Positions 1-8,750 of a DNA stretch of 36,838 nucleotides are shown one piece after another. Within the stretch, counting starts at the first letter, position 1. Each line of letters starts with the position of its first letter. Under the pieces are notes generated by a model. The model made no database searches. It was not told the DNA's origin and was given only the letters and a program-made list of their open reading frames with translations. The stretch spans positions 1 to 36,838 of the forward strand of contig NZ_VWPI01000165.1 in NCBI RefSeq assembly GCF_015155755.1, in the 5' to 3' direction. Source of the DNA: Komagataeibacter sp. FXV3 (GTDB taxonomy: Bacteria; Pseudomonadota; Alphaproteobacteria; Acetobacterales; Acetobacteraceae). The translations under genes were made by a program, and so were the position numbers.

Positions 1-507
1 GCCCATAACCGTTCGGGTGGGGAAGGGTTTGACTGGGGGCTGCTCAAGCCTGTTTTCCGGCGGGAATTCATGCTTGCCCATGGCATACGGTATGATCCCG
101 TGGTGCGGCATGGGGAGGATTTCCTGCTCATGATCGCCTTCCTCATGGCTGGCGGCCGGTTTTTCCTGATCGATCAAGCCACGTATCTTTATACGCAGCG
201 CCAGGGCAGCGTCAGTGGACGGGCATCGGGCATGTCACGCACGACCATTGCATATCGCGACATGCATGATGGCGCGCTGGCACTGGCGCGAGAGCCGCGT
301 ATCCGCGACAACCCCGAACTGGTGCGCCTATTGCACCAGCGTGCGGCCGGATTGCAGCGGCTGGATGATTCCTATTTTGTGTCCGTGGCGTTGCGTTCGG
401 GGGCGGTGGGGGCAATTTGCCGCCGTATCATGCGGCGGCCTGCGTTCCTGCCTGCCATGATCCGGCAGGTGGTGGCGGCGCTCAGGCGCAGGCTGTGCCA
501 TTCCTGA
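1..507 (+). CDS. Family 2 glycosyltransferase, C-terminal part (gene starts before the window)
   Basis: The frame is open from base 1 and stops at 505-507, so only the C-terminal ~168 residues are present. The segment GFDWGLLKPVFRREF followed by RYDPVVRHGEDFLL matches the C-terminal catalytic region of bacterial GT2 (GT-A fold) glycosyltransferases, where an acidic ED pair near the acceptor site is typical. It would transfer a sugar from a nucleotide sugar at the inner face of the membrane. The product ends in a basic tail. Its position beside UDP-glucose dehydrogenase and the acetan-like genes suggests a side-chain transferase of the same polysaccharide, but donor and acceptor cannot be read from this fragment. 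An internal ATG at 70 is not the real start because homology begins upstream of it. Confidence 0.8.
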   Translation, partial: AHNRSGGEGFDWGLLKPVFRREFMLAHGIRYDPVVRHGEDFLLMIAFLMAGGRFFLIDQATYLYTQRQGSVSGRASGMSRTTIAYRDMHDGALALAREPRIRDNPELVRLLHQRAAGLQRLDDSYFVSVALRSGAVGAICRRIMRRPAFLPAMIRQVVAALRRRLCHS

Positions 508-527
508 TGCCAGGGAAGCGCAGCAGG

Positions 528-600
528 GAATGAAAATAAAAGCTTCCGGGTGCCGCCTTTTTTAAAAAGGTGGCCTTTTTTCTGAAGGTTTCTGAAAACA
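528..600 (-). repeat. Intergenic hairpin repeat, copy A
   Basis: This is one of five related intergenic sequences in the window (A-E). Read on the minus strand it carries the family core, a GCCGCC/GGCGGC-type stem through T and A runs (stem 552-574), followed by a purine-rich stretch and AGCTTTTATTTTCATT. It lies between two convergent genes. The first hairpin seen in copy E is degenerate here. Family membership comes from side-by-side comparison of the five copies. Confidence 0.7.
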
Positions 601-628
601 GGCCCAGAGGGCATGTCGCCATAACCTG

Positions 629-659
629 TCCGGGCCATGTAAACATGGCCCGGATTTTT
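629..659 (+). terminator. Rho-independent terminator
   Basis: A perfect 11-bp stem (TCCGGGCCATG, 629-639, paired with 644-654) closes on a TAAA loop and is followed by five T residues at 655-659. On the plus strand this is a textbook intrinsic terminator for the glycosyltransferase gene. On the minus strand the same hairpin sits just after the ugd stop but has no T tract, so its use in that direction is uncertain. Confidence 0.85.
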
Positions 660-668
660 CTGGTGCGA

Positions 669-2012
669 TCAGTGGGACTGTACCGCGTCCGGTCGCCCGA
701 GCGAGATATATTCGAACCCTGCATCCTTTATGGTCGTGGGATCCCATATATTGCGCAGGTCCACAATCTTGCGACCCTTCATCTCCCGCGCCAGTTTTTC
801 CGGCGCAAGTGAGCGGAATTCATTCCACTCCGTCAGCACGACAAGGATATCGGCACCTTTCGCCGCGTCCAGCGCATCCGTGCAGTAGGTAACGGATTGC
901 GGCAGCACGGGACGGGCGGTTGTCATGCCGGCGGGATCAAACGCGCGGATATGTGCGCCCGCCTTGTCCAGCATGTCGAGAACGGGAATCGAAGCTGCCT
1001 CGCGCATGTCATCGGTTTCAGGCTTGAAGGTCAGGCCCAGCACCCCGATCGTCAGCCCCTGTACATCCCCATTGGCAAAGGCGATGATACGTTCGCCCAT
1101 GTCCAGCATGCGCTGATCATTGACCGCGACCGTGGTTTCGATCAGGCGCACGGGTGATCCCGCATCGCGTCCGATTGCTGTCAGTGCACGTGTATCCTTT
1201 GGAAAACACGAACCACCAAAGCCCGGGCTGGGATGCAGGAACTTCTTGCCGATACGCCCATCCAGCCCGATGGAGCGCGCCACGTCATTGACGTTGGCCC
1301 CGACCTTTTCACACAGGTCCGAGATTTCATTGATGAAGGTAATTTTCATCGCGAGGAACGAATTGGCGGAATATTTGATCAGTTCTGCTGTCTCAAGCCC
1401 CGTAAAGACAATGGGCGTTTCCAGAAGGTAGAGTGGCCGGTACAGCTTGCGCAGGATGGTCTTCGCACGTTCCGTACCTTCCAGTTTATATTGGTCTGTG
1501 CCAATGACGACACGGTCAGGCCGCATGAAATCCTGAATGGCGTTGCCTTCGCGCAGGAATTCCGGATTCGACGCAACATCGAATTCCAGGTCCGGGCGCG
1601 TCTCACGCACGATGCGTGCAATCTCGCGCCCCGTGCCAACCGGCACGGTCGATTTGGTGACGATGATGGTATAGCCGTCGGCCGCGCGTGCGATCTGTTC
1701 TACTGCTGCGTAAACATAACTTGTATCCGCCTGCCCGTCTCCCCGGCGCGACGGTGTGCCGACGGCCACGAACACGGCGTCCGCCCCTTTGACCGCGGCG
1801 GCCATGTCGTCACCAAAGGTCAGGCGCCCGGCCTCCACGTTTTCCGCAACCAGGCGGTCCAGGCCGGGCTCGTAAATCGGGATACGCCCTTCCCGCAGGG
1901 CGGTCAGGCGGTCAGGGTTGGTTTCGACAATGGCAACATCGGTGCCAAATTCCGCAAAACATGTACCGGAGACCAACCCAACGTAGCCTCCACCAATCAT
2001 AGCAATTCGCAC
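669..2012 (-). CDS. ugd: UDP-glucose 6-dehydrogenase
   Basis: The enzyme oxidises UDP-glucose to UDP-glucuronate with two NAD+ in the cytoplasm, supplying the GlcA of acetan-type polymers. The 447-residue product opens with the Rossmann motif IGGGYVGL, has the substrate-domain segment EFLREGNAI, and carries the catalytic cysteine in GFGGSCFPKDT (about residue 269). Length is normal for the family. I chose the GTG at 2010-2012 because GGAGG lies 6 bases upstream and the Rossmann fold begins at once; a longer open frame to 2153 adds ~47 unrelated residues. It is divergent from the GDP-mannose gene, and a strong inverted repeat (2036-2061) lies in its leader. Confidence 0.95.
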   Translation of the reverse strand: MRIAMIGGGYVGLVSGTCFAEFGTDVAIVETNPDRLTALREGRIPIYEPGLDRLVAENVEAGRLTFGDDMAAAVKGADAVFVAVGTPSRRGDGQADTSYVYAAVEQIARAADGYTIIVTKSTVPVGTGREIARIVRETRPDLEFDVASNPEFLREGNAIQDFMRPDRVVIGTDQYKLEGTERAKTILRKLYRPLYLLETPIVFTGLETAELIKYSANSFLAMKITFINEISDLCEKVGANVNDVARSIGLDGRIGKKFLHPSPGFGGSCFPKDTRALTAIGRDAGSPVRLIETTVAVNDQRMLDMGERIIAFANGDVQGLTIGVLGLTFKPETDDMREAASIPVLDMLDKAGAHIRAFDPAGMTTARPVLPQSVTYCTDALDAAKGADILVVLTEWNEFRSLAPEKLAREMKGRKIVDLRNIWDPTTIKDAGFEYISLGRPDAVQSH

Positions 2013-2316
2013 CGGGACCTCCCTGATTCCGTATTGCGGCCTGTTGTCCGGAGCAGGCCGCGATCTAGAGCTTTCAAAAGCGGGTTGAATAAAACCAAAA
2101 GTAATAAGGGGTGCATGTTCCGTAACCCGGAAGATGTCATGCGGATGCAACACAAGGGCATGATCACGACGAAAATATGTTTAAGCACCACATTCTTGAC
2201 AAAAAAATTTCCGCTAAGTGCATCCCGCAACATCGATGTCCGACATGACCGGTTCCGTTTCCTTCGGGAAGCGGCGGATACGTGCAGCATGAAACACGCA
2301 GGACGGAGTCACGATC
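2013..2316. promoter_or_regulatory. Divergent intergenic region between ugd and manC
   Basis: This 304-base gap must hold the promoters of both flanking genes. On the minus strand, 24 bases before the ugd start, is a perfect 8-bp inverted repeat GCGGCCTG (2036-2043) with CAGGCCGC (2054-2061) around a 10-base loop. On the plus strand a consensus -35 hexamer TTGACA (2196-2201) points towards manC, but no good -10 lies at the expected distance. The middle is AT-rich. No gene is visible. Confidence 0.45.
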
Positions 2317-3795
2317 ATGACGTTTATGACAGCAACGGATGTAACCGTATCCGTGCCGGAATCCCGTAACCGCACCATCACGCCTGTTATCCTGTCCGGT
2401 GGTACGGGAACACGGCTATGGCCCGTTTCGCGTGCCTGCCATCCCAAGCAGTTCTGGGCGCTGGCATCGAACCGCACAATGATCGGCGAGACATTGCAAC
2501 GCGCCACGGGCACGACATTCGCGCCGCCCATTGTCGTCTGTAATGACGCGCACCGTTTCCTTGTTGCTGAACAACTGCGCGAGAACGGGTGTGAGGACGG
2601 GCGTATCATCCTTGAACCCGCCGTGCGCAACACGGCTGCAGCGATTGCGGCCGCCGCCCTGCTGGCGGCGCAGGATGATCCCGAAACCCTTCTGTGGATC
2701 ATGGCCGCCGATGCCGTTTTCCGTTATCCCGAGCGCCTGCCAGCAGTTCTGGAAAAGGCATCGGCCGTGGCGCGGGAAGGGTACATCGTCACATTCGGCA
2801 TGAAACCCGACATGCCTGAGACGGGATATGGCTACATACGCCTTGGCGCGCCCCTGCATCCCGATCACCCTGGTGACAGCGTGTACCGTGTCGCCCGCTT
2901 TATTGAAAAGCCTGATCACCTGCGTGCGACCGAAATGCTGAATGAAGGGGGATATCTGTGGAATTCGGGCATGTTCCTTGCCTCCGCGTCCGTCATGCTG
3001 GCGGAACTGAAACGGCATGAACCCGATGTGCTGGAAAACGTGCGGCATGCACTGCTTGACAGTAAAAACGACCTGACCTTCCGCAGGCTGGACGCCACCG
3101 CCTTCCTGCGTTCCCCCAATGTCAGCATTGATTATGCGGTCATGGAGCGCACGGACCGCGCCGTGGTCATTCCTGCCGATCTGGGCTGGTCGGATGTCGG
3201 GAACTGGAATGCATTATGGGAACTGGGCGACAAGGACGCCTGTGGCAATGTGGCCGTGGGCGATGTCGTGCTGGAACAGTCTCATAACTGTTACGTGCGC
3301 AGCGAAGGCATGCTGACCGCCGTGGCGGGGCTGACAGATATCGTGCTGGTGGTTACGTCTGACGCCGTACTCGCGATTCATCGTGATTATGCGCAGGATG
3401 TTTCGGCACTGGTATCACAGCTGAAGATGGCCAACAGGCCGGAAGCCGAAATTCACAATCGCTGTTACCGGCCATGGGGTTTTTACGAAGGGCTGATTCA
3501 GGGCGAACGGTTCCAGGTCAAGCGGATCGTGGTGTATCCGGGCCAGAAGCTGTCGCTGCAGAAGCATTTTCACCGGGCCGAACACTGGGTTGTGGTCAGT
3601 GGTACTGCGATCGTGACGCGGAATGAAGAAAAACTTATGTTGCAGGAAAACGAAAGTGTCTATCTGCCGTTAGGGTGTATGCACCGGCTGGAAAATCCGG
3701 GACGTATCCCCCTGACCCTGATTGAAGTTCAGTCAGGTCCGTATCTGGGGGAGGACGATATCGTCCGCTTTGAAGATACTTACGGCCGACAGTAA
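2317..3795 (+). CDS. manC: Mannose-1-phosphate guanylyltransferase / mannose-6-phosphate isomerase
   Basis: This is a bifunctional type II enzyme. The N-terminal nucleotidyltransferase makes GDP-mannose from mannose-1-phosphate and GTP; the C-terminal cupin interconverts fructose-6-P and mannose-6-P. The sugar-nucleotide signature LSGGTGTRLWP is near residue 30, followed by HPKQF and the RFIEKPD motif. The cupin domain starts near residue 383 (RPWGFYE) and includes the metal-site segment QKHFHRAEHW. Length (492 residues) is normal. The ATG at 2317 has GGAG 8 bases upstream. In this setting it supplies donor for the mannosyltransferase at 8751. Other names for the family are xanB, algA and cpsB. 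Confidence 0.93.
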   Translation: MTFMTATDVTVSVPESRNRTITPVILSGGTGTRLWPVSRACHPKQFWALASNRTMIGETLQRATGTTFAPPIVVCNDAHRFLVAEQLRENGCEDGRIILEPAVRNTAAAIAAAALLAAQDDPETLLWIMAADAVFRYPERLPAVLEKASAVAREGYIVTFGMKPDMPETGYGYIRLGAPLHPDHPGDSVYRVARFIEKPDHLRATEMLNEGGYLWNSGMFLASASVMLAELKRHEPDVLENVRHALLDSKNDLTFRRLDATAFLRSPNVSIDYAVMERTDRAVVIPADLGWSDVGNWNALWELGDKDACGNVAVGDVVLEQSHNCYVRSEGMLTAVAGLTDIVLVVTSDAVLAIHRDYAQDVSALVSQLKMANRPEAEIHNRCYRPWGFYEGLIQGERFQVKRIVVYPGQKLSLQKHFHRAEHWVVVSGTAIVTRNEEKLMLQENESVYLPLGCMHRLENPGRIPLTLIEVQSGPYLGEDDIVRFEDTYGRQ

Positions 3796-4162
3796 TAAGA
3801 AAAGCGTCGGTACATGCGTGTTGCCCGTGCGGGTTTCACGCATGTCACATTGGTTCCCTTGAACCGCCATATATCTGGATATGCGTTCATATCGTTACGT
3901 TATAATAACATAATTGAAAAATATTCTCGGGTTTGTGAATAATATGTGAATAGGAAATTTATTCCATGTATTGATGCCATGACATATTTTTGCCCAAAAA
4001 TACTCGCAATATTTCTGGACTTGGAAGCTGGGTTCCAGCGTAATGTAAAAAACCAACAGCAGGTGAGGATCATTTCGCACTCGATTGTGCAGTGCGGAAA
4101 ATGGCAGGCGAAGCCTTATCCGGCGTCAGGTTGCATCCCGCGCCGACAGGAGATGTTTCAAA
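3796..4162 (+). promoter_or_regulatory. Intergenic region and structured leader before the main EPS operon
   Basis: Three things are visible. Just after manC, ACATGCGTG (3812-3820) and CACGCATGT (3837-3845) form a 9-bp stem around a nested CCC/GGG stem, probably ending manC transcription though without a T tract. Next comes an AT-rich stretch with a consensus -10 TATAAT at 3901-3906; its -35 is weak. Finally the leader can fold into a long hairpin (CATTT and GCACT, 4071-4081, with AGTGC and AAATG, 4091-4103) and a second stem CGGCG (4121-4125)/CGCCG (4141-4145) ending just before the AGGAG ribosome site at 4148-4152. The structures were found by eye and not energy-scored. Confidence 0.4.
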
Positions 4163-5665
4163 ATGAGCGAGGCACTCAGGCACTTGAAAAATGATGAAAC
4201 AGACCTGTCGCCGCTATCCGTCGGGATCGACAGCATCCCGCGGGGTATCAATACGGCACGTAGTGGGGATGACGGCTTTGCCTACCGTCATCCTGTCCTG
4301 ACACAGGTTGTTGTCGTGTCGGACGCCATGTCCGTATGCCTTGCCATCATGGCCTGTATTACGTGGCAGCGTATTTATGATACGCCTGATGAACTGTCCG
4401 GCGCCCTTCTGCTGGCCAATATCATGGCCGCGGGGGCGTTTTTTCTGTTTCCCAGGAATGTGCCGCTTCTGGATATTCCCGATCTGACGCGGGTTTCATG
4501 TCAGGTCCGCTATCTGCTGCCGCCCGTGGTGTTCGGCGGGGTAATCTTCTGCACCATTTTGTTCATGCTGTCATGGCCGCCTGTTGTCACGTTGCGCATG
4601 GGGGCGGAATGGCTGGTCTTTGTGGTGATCGCGCTGCTGATCGAACGGTGTGTGGGTACATACATCGTGCAGACGCGTGCGGTGACCCGTCGCCTGGCGC
4701 GTAAGGTGGCGATCATCGGTTCGGGCGCGGAAGCAACGCAGATGGCGTCGCGCATAAACGCACGCATGCAGCGCATGTTCCGCCTTGTCGGGACCTTTGA
4801 TGACCGGGGCGGAAATGTTGACGGCACGATAGAAGAACTGGTGCTGCATGCGCGTGAAAATGACATTGATGCCATCATCATATGCTTTCCCCCGTCCGAA
4901 GGCGGGCAGCAGCATGTGATGGACATATTGTGGCGCCTGCGCGGCGTGCTGGCGGATGTCTATGTCGTGCCATCGCTCATGACGGAAGACTGTCACGGCT
5001 GGCCGGTTGAACGCTTCGGTCCGTTTTCCCTGACCGTGTTGCAGCGGCGTCCGTTAAGCGAATGGGACATGCTGGAAAAGCGTGCGTTCGATCTTACCGC
5101 CAGCATGCTGCTGCTTGTGGCGCTGGCCCCCGTGCTGGGACTTGTGGCGCTGGCGATCAAGCTGGATTCCCGTGGTCCCGTGCTGTTCTGCCAGCCCCGG
5201 CAGGGGTTCAATAACCGTTATTTCAATGTCTTCAAGTTCCGTTCCATGTATGCGGACATGTCGGATATGGATGCCGCGCGCCAGACGTCGCGCACCGATC
5301 CGCGTGTCACCCGTGTTGGCAAATGGATACGACGGCTGAGCATTGATGAACTGCCGCAGCTTTTCAATGTGCTGCGTGGTGAGATGTCACTGGTTGGCCC
5401 ACGCCCCCATGCACCGCAGACACGCGCGGGCGGCCAACTGCTGCATGAGGCGATGGAGGAATACGTGGCCCGCCACCGTGTGCAGCCCGGCATTACCGGC
5501 TGGGCGCAGATCAACGGATCAAGGGGGGAACTGGTCACGCGTGATGACCTGCGCCGGCGCGTGGTGCTGGACCTGGAATACATACGCGCATGGTCGATCT
5601 GGCTGGATATCAAGATTATTTTCCTGACCATAAAGCGCGAGATCTTCAGTCGGAATGCGTTCTGA
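4163..5665 (+). CDS. Undecaprenyl-phosphate glucose-1-phosphate transferase (GumD-like, acetan priming enzyme)
   Basis: This polyprenyl glycosylphosphotransferase starts repeat-unit assembly by moving glucose-1-phosphate from UDP-glucose to undecaprenyl phosphate. The N-terminal half has several membrane segments and a nucleotide-binding-like domain. After ~residue 303 comes the catalytic sugar-transferase domain with KRAFDLTASMLLL, the FNVFKFRSM motif, LRRLSIDELPQLFNVLRG-type sequence, LVGPRPH and PGITGWAQING. The 500-residue length suits GumD-type enzymes. I chose the ATG at 4163 because AGGAG lies 10 bases upstream; a start at 4085 would add 26 residues unlike the family. It is the first gene of the long EPS run. 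The acetan literature uses conflicting ace letters, so no symbol is assigned. Confidence 0.92.
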   Translation: MSEALRHLKNDETDLSPLSVGIDSIPRGINTARSGDDGFAYRHPVLTQVVVVSDAMSVCLAIMACITWQRIYDTPDELSGALLLANIMAAGAFFLFPRNVPLLDIPDLTRVSCQVRYLLPPVVFGGVIFCTILFMLSWPPVVTLRMGAEWLVFVVIALLIERCVGTYIVQTRAVTRRLARKVAIIGSGAEATQMASRINARMQRMFRLVGTFDDRGGNVDGTIEELVLHARENDIDAIIICFPPSEGGQQHVMDILWRLRGVLADVYVVPSLMTEDCHGWPVERFGPFSLTVLQRRPLSEWDMLEKRAFDLTASMLLLVALAPVLGLVALAIKLDSRGPVLFCQPRQGFNNRYFNVFKFRSMYADMSDMDAARQTSRTDPRVTRVGKWIRRLSIDELPQLFNVLRGEMSLVGPRPHAPQTRAGGQLLHEAMEEYVARHRVQPGITGWAQINGSRGELVTRDDLRRRVVLDLEYIRAWSIWLDIKIIFLTIKREIFSRNAF

Positions 5666-5701
5666 ATTTCTTAATTTCCTGACGATGAACGGTGTATTCA
5701 A

Positions 5702-6517
5702 ATGAACGCAAATACGGAAATCGCAGTAGATGATACGATTGTCGATGTCATGGGCCTGCCCCTGCACGACATATCGCGCACGGACATTGTCCAGCGCGTG
5801 GTGGATGCCGTGCGGGTGGGGCGGAAAATGACCGTTGTCAACGCCAATGCCCATATGGCGGTGGTTTCGCAAAAACAGCCATGGCTGCGCACGCTGTTCC
5901 GGCGTGCCGATATTGCGTTCTGTGACGGTGCGGGCGTCCAGCTTGCGGGTATCGTGCTGACGGGGCGGCATCTGCCGCGCACCACGCCGCCGGAATGGAT
6001 CGGGCCGGTCCTGTCGAAACTGGGGCAGGATGCATCTGTATTCTGGATCGGGGGCAAGCCCGATGTGGTGGATAAGGCTGCGGCTGCCTTTTCTGATAAA
6101 TATGGCGTGCGCACGGTGGGCACGCAGCACGGTTTCTTTGACCCGACACCCGGATCACGTGAATCCACGCTGCTGCTTGAACGCCTGCGGGCGACGCAGC
6201 CTGACATCATCCTGCTGACCATGGGCATGCCCCGGCAGGAACGCTGGCTGTATGACAACATGGATCATCTTCCCACCGGTGTCCTCATTACGGCGGGCGC
6301 GCTGGTTGACCATGCGGCCGGACGTGTGCACCGCCCGCCGCGATGGGTCGCGAACATGGGGCTGGAATGGCTTGTGCGTCTGGTGCGTGAACCGCGCAGG
6401 CTGTGGCGGCGTTATCTGCTGGGACTGCCTGTATTCGGGTTTCATGTCCTCGTTTATTTGCGGCGCAGGCTGATGCATCGGTCCACGTCGTCCATTTCGC
6501 GGAAACTTGCCGGATAA
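5702..6517 (+). CDS. WecG/TagA/CpsF (GT26) glycosyltransferase, GumM-like
   Basis: This 271-residue protein fits family GT26. Visible signatures are VVNANAHM near residue 45, RADIAFCDGAGVQLA, LGQDASVFWIGGKPDV, and TMGMPRQERW, which matches the family MGxPkQE motif. In xanthan synthesis the GT26 enzyme GumM adds the second glucose beta-1,4 to Glc-PP-undecaprenol to make lipid-linked cellobiose. The same job is inferred here because the gene lies directly after the GumD-like priming enzyme and acetan has a cellobiose backbone. A basic C-terminus (LRRRLMHRS) suggests peripheral membrane association. It starts 36 bases after the upstream gene; no strong ribosome site is visible. Confidence 0.9.
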   Translation: MNANTEIAVDDTIVDVMGLPLHDISRTDIVQRVVDAVRVGRKMTVVNANAHMAVVSQKQPWLRTLFRRADIAFCDGAGVQLAGIVLTGRHLPRTTPPEWIGPVLSKLGQDASVFWIGGKPDVVDKAAAAFSDKYGVRTVGTQHGFFDPTPGSRESTLLLERLRATQPDIILLTMGMPRQERWLYDNMDHLPTGVLITAGALVDHAAGRVHRPPRWVANMGLEWLVRLVREPRRLWRRYLLGLPVFGFHVLVYLRRRLMHRSTSSISRKLAG

Positions 6518-6522
6518 ACAGC

Positions 6523-8733
6523 ATGAATTACGTTTCCATACAGGGGCGGGCCACTTCAATGTCATGGACAGCGCACGATGTGGGCCTTGTCATTCGCCAG
6601 ACAATGCGGGCATTCCTGCGGCACAGGATGCTGTTCGCACTGACCGTACTGGGCGTACTGGTTGCGGGTGGCGCAGTCATGCTGACGCTCAAGCCGCGCT
6701 ATACCGCGACCACGACCGTCGTGGTGTCGGGACGTGCGCAGCAGGATCCGCTGGCTCCCAACGGGCAGCAGCAGAACCTGGCCCCGCCGGATGATGAACT
6801 GGTTTCAACCGAAGCCGCGATGATCCATTCGCGTGACGTCGCGGCCGCCGTCCTGGCGCAACTGCCGCCGCCGCCTGCCGCCCCTCATGTGGGCATGCGC
6901 GACCGGCTGTGCCACATGGGGCTGGGGTTCCTGTGCCATGCCAGCACGCCGGTTGACCCGGAGGTACAGCGTGAGCATGAGGAAGACGCCTTCCTCAACA
7001 ACCTGACCATAACGCCAGAACCGCGCACGCAGATCCTTGATATCAACGTGGTGGATGGCGATCCCCAGCGTGCCGCGGCCCTGGCCAATGCAGTGGTCAC
7101 GAATTACCAGCGCATTGCGCTGGCGCGGCAGACGGCGGATATCAATCATGTGGCCACGTGGCTGGACAACCGCACCGCCGCCCTGCGGCAGCGGTGGCTG
7201 GATGCCGTGCAAAAGGCCAATGCCTTCGACAACGCCAATGGCCTGACCAACACCACCGAGGGCAGCACCAGCACGCCGCTGATCGAACGCCAGATTGCCG
7301 ATACCTCAGCCAATCTGAGCCAGGCCGAAGGGCGACTGGCTGCGGCGCAGGCCCGCGCCGACGCGCTGCGTGACGCCGCCGCACGGGGGGATGCGCGCGC
7401 GGCGGTCGCCCTGTCACAGGAACCCATTCTGGTGGCCACCGCCAATGCTCTCATGCAGTTGCAGAGTACGCGGCAGGAGGAAGCCGCGACCTATGGCCCG
7501 CAGCACCCGCGCCTGCGCGCGCTGGACCAGCAGATTGCCACCACCCGCGCCAGTCTTGAAGCCGAGACACAGGCCGCGCTGAGCACCATTCGCGAAGACC
7601 AGATTTCCGCCCGTGCGGAAGTGCAGCGCCTGAACGAAAACCTTGACCTTCTGCGTCAGAAGGCAGGTGGGCAGAGCGCGCCGCAGGCGGAATACCGCAC
7701 GCTGGACCAGGAAGCGCAGAGTGCGCGCGCCGTGTATGAAACCTTTCTGGAACACGCCAAGGAAGTCGTGGATCGCGCAGCCCTGCTGCAGCCGCCCATC
7801 GCCGTCGTCTCCCACGCCGCCGCGCCCGATGTGCCCAGCTTTCCCAACCGCAAGAAGATCGGCCTGGGGCTGATGGCCGTGGCACTGGCTGCCGGGGCAG
7901 GGGCTGTGCTGCTGCGTGATTACTTCGCGGCCGGCTTTACCGAAATCGAGCGCCTGCGCGCGGCTGTCCCGCTGCCCTTGCTGGCGGTCGTGCCCAAGGT
8001 GGGGGGACGTTCGGAACAGACCGTACGCCGGCATGTGATCGACCACCCCTATTCCCGTGCGACCGAAGCGGTGCGCAGCCTTGTCATGCAGCTGTCCATG
8101 CGGGTGCATGAGGGGGGGCAGCCGCTATGCCTCGCCATTACCTCCGCCGGGCCGGAGGAAGGCAAGAGCACGCTGGCGCTGTGGATGGCGACCGTGGCCC
8201 GCCGGGGCGGGCAGAAGGTGCTGGTGATTGATGCCGATCACCGCCGGGGCATGCTGGACCAGTACCTGACCGATGGCACGTCGGGGCGGCCTTCGCTGGG
8301 CATGAGCGACCTTGTGACCACGGGCGTGCCGGTGGCGGATGTCATCCGCACGGATCCTGACACCGGGTTTGACTACATTCCCGCCGGGCGCACGATGCAG
8401 CATGCCTTCAGCCCTGTCGAGATCCGGCGCCTGCGCGCCATATTGGCTGAACTGAAACGGTCATATGAACTGGTCATCATCGACTGCCCCCCGCTGCTGG
8501 GACTGAGTGACGCGCTGGTGCATGCCAACATGGCCGATCAGGTCATCTTTGTCTGCCGCTGGAAAAGCACGGCACAGCGCGCCGTCATGGCCTGTCTGGA
8601 GCGGCTGGAAGCCTGTGGCGCGCCGCTGGCGGGCGTGGTGGCCACCATGGTGGAAGACAACGCCATGGACGTGATGGGCTACAGCTACGGTAACCGGGAC
8701 ATCAAGATCCTGAGCCGTTTCGATGACAAATAG
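6523..8733 (+). CDS. Polysaccharide co-polymerase / BY-kinase-like chain-length protein (Wzc/GumC-like)
   Basis: The protein controls EPS chain length and couples polymerisation to export. From the ATG at 6523 it has 736 residues. A Wzz-type N-terminus has one membrane segment near residues 37-57, a long periplasmic region rich in Gln/Ala coiled coil (about 190-430), and a second segment near 445-465. A cytoplasmic BY-kinase-like domain follows, with Walker A GPEEGKST (~545), Walker A' VLVIDADHRRG and a Walker B-like segment LVIIDCPPLLGLSDA (~650). The C-terminus has only two tyrosines (GYSYGNRD), far fewer than the usual Tyr cluster. A second in-frame ATG at 6559 is possible. It begins 5 bases after the GT26 stop. 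Confidence 0.9.
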   Translation: MNYVSIQGRATSMSWTAHDVGLVIRQTMRAFLRHRMLFALTVLGVLVAGGAVMLTLKPRYTATTTVVVSGRAQQDPLAPNGQQQNLAPPDDELVSTEAAMIHSRDVAAAVLAQLPPPPAAPHVGMRDRLCHMGLGFLCHASTPVDPEVQREHEEDAFLNNLTITPEPRTQILDINVVDGDPQRAAALANAVVTNYQRIALARQTADINHVATWLDNRTAALRQRWLDAVQKANAFDNANGLTNTTEGSTSTPLIERQIADTSANLSQAEGRLAAAQARADALRDAAARGDARAAVALSQEPILVATANALMQLQSTRQEEAATYGPQHPRLRALDQQIATTRASLEAETQAALSTIREDQISARAEVQRLNENLDLLRQKAGGQSAPQAEYRTLDQEAQSARAVYETFLEHAKEVVDRAALLQPPIAVVSHAAAPDVPSFPNRKKIGLGLMAVALAAGAGAVLLRDYFAAGFTEIERLRAAVPLPLLAVVPKVGGRSEQTVRRHVIDHPYSRATEAVRSLVMQLSMRVHEGGQPLCLAITSAGPEEGKSTLALWMATVARRGGQKVLVIDADHRRGMLDQYLTDGTSGRPSLGMSDLVTTGVPVADVIRTDPDTGFDYIPAGRTMQHAFSPVEIRRLRAILAELKRSYELVIIDCPPLLGLSDALVHANMADQVIFVCRWKSTAQRAVMACLERLEACGAPLAGVVATMVEDNAMDVMGYSYGNRDIKILSRFDDK

Positions 8734-8750
8734 GAACGGGGGATGAAATA

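Noticed and set aside
1233-2369. Long plus-strand frame of 378 codons opposite ugd
   Set aside because: It is antisense to the well-supported dehydrogenase, and its translation matches no family.
4071-4145. Resemblance of the EPS leader to a cyclic-di-GMP (GEMM) riboswitch, because of GGCGAAGCC after a hairpin
   Set aside because: The conserved GCAAA and second-stem signatures of GEMM are not present; only a loose likeness remains.
4085-4162. Longer N-terminus for the GumD-like protein
   Set aside because: The added 26 residues do not resemble the family and the good ribosome site precedes 4163.
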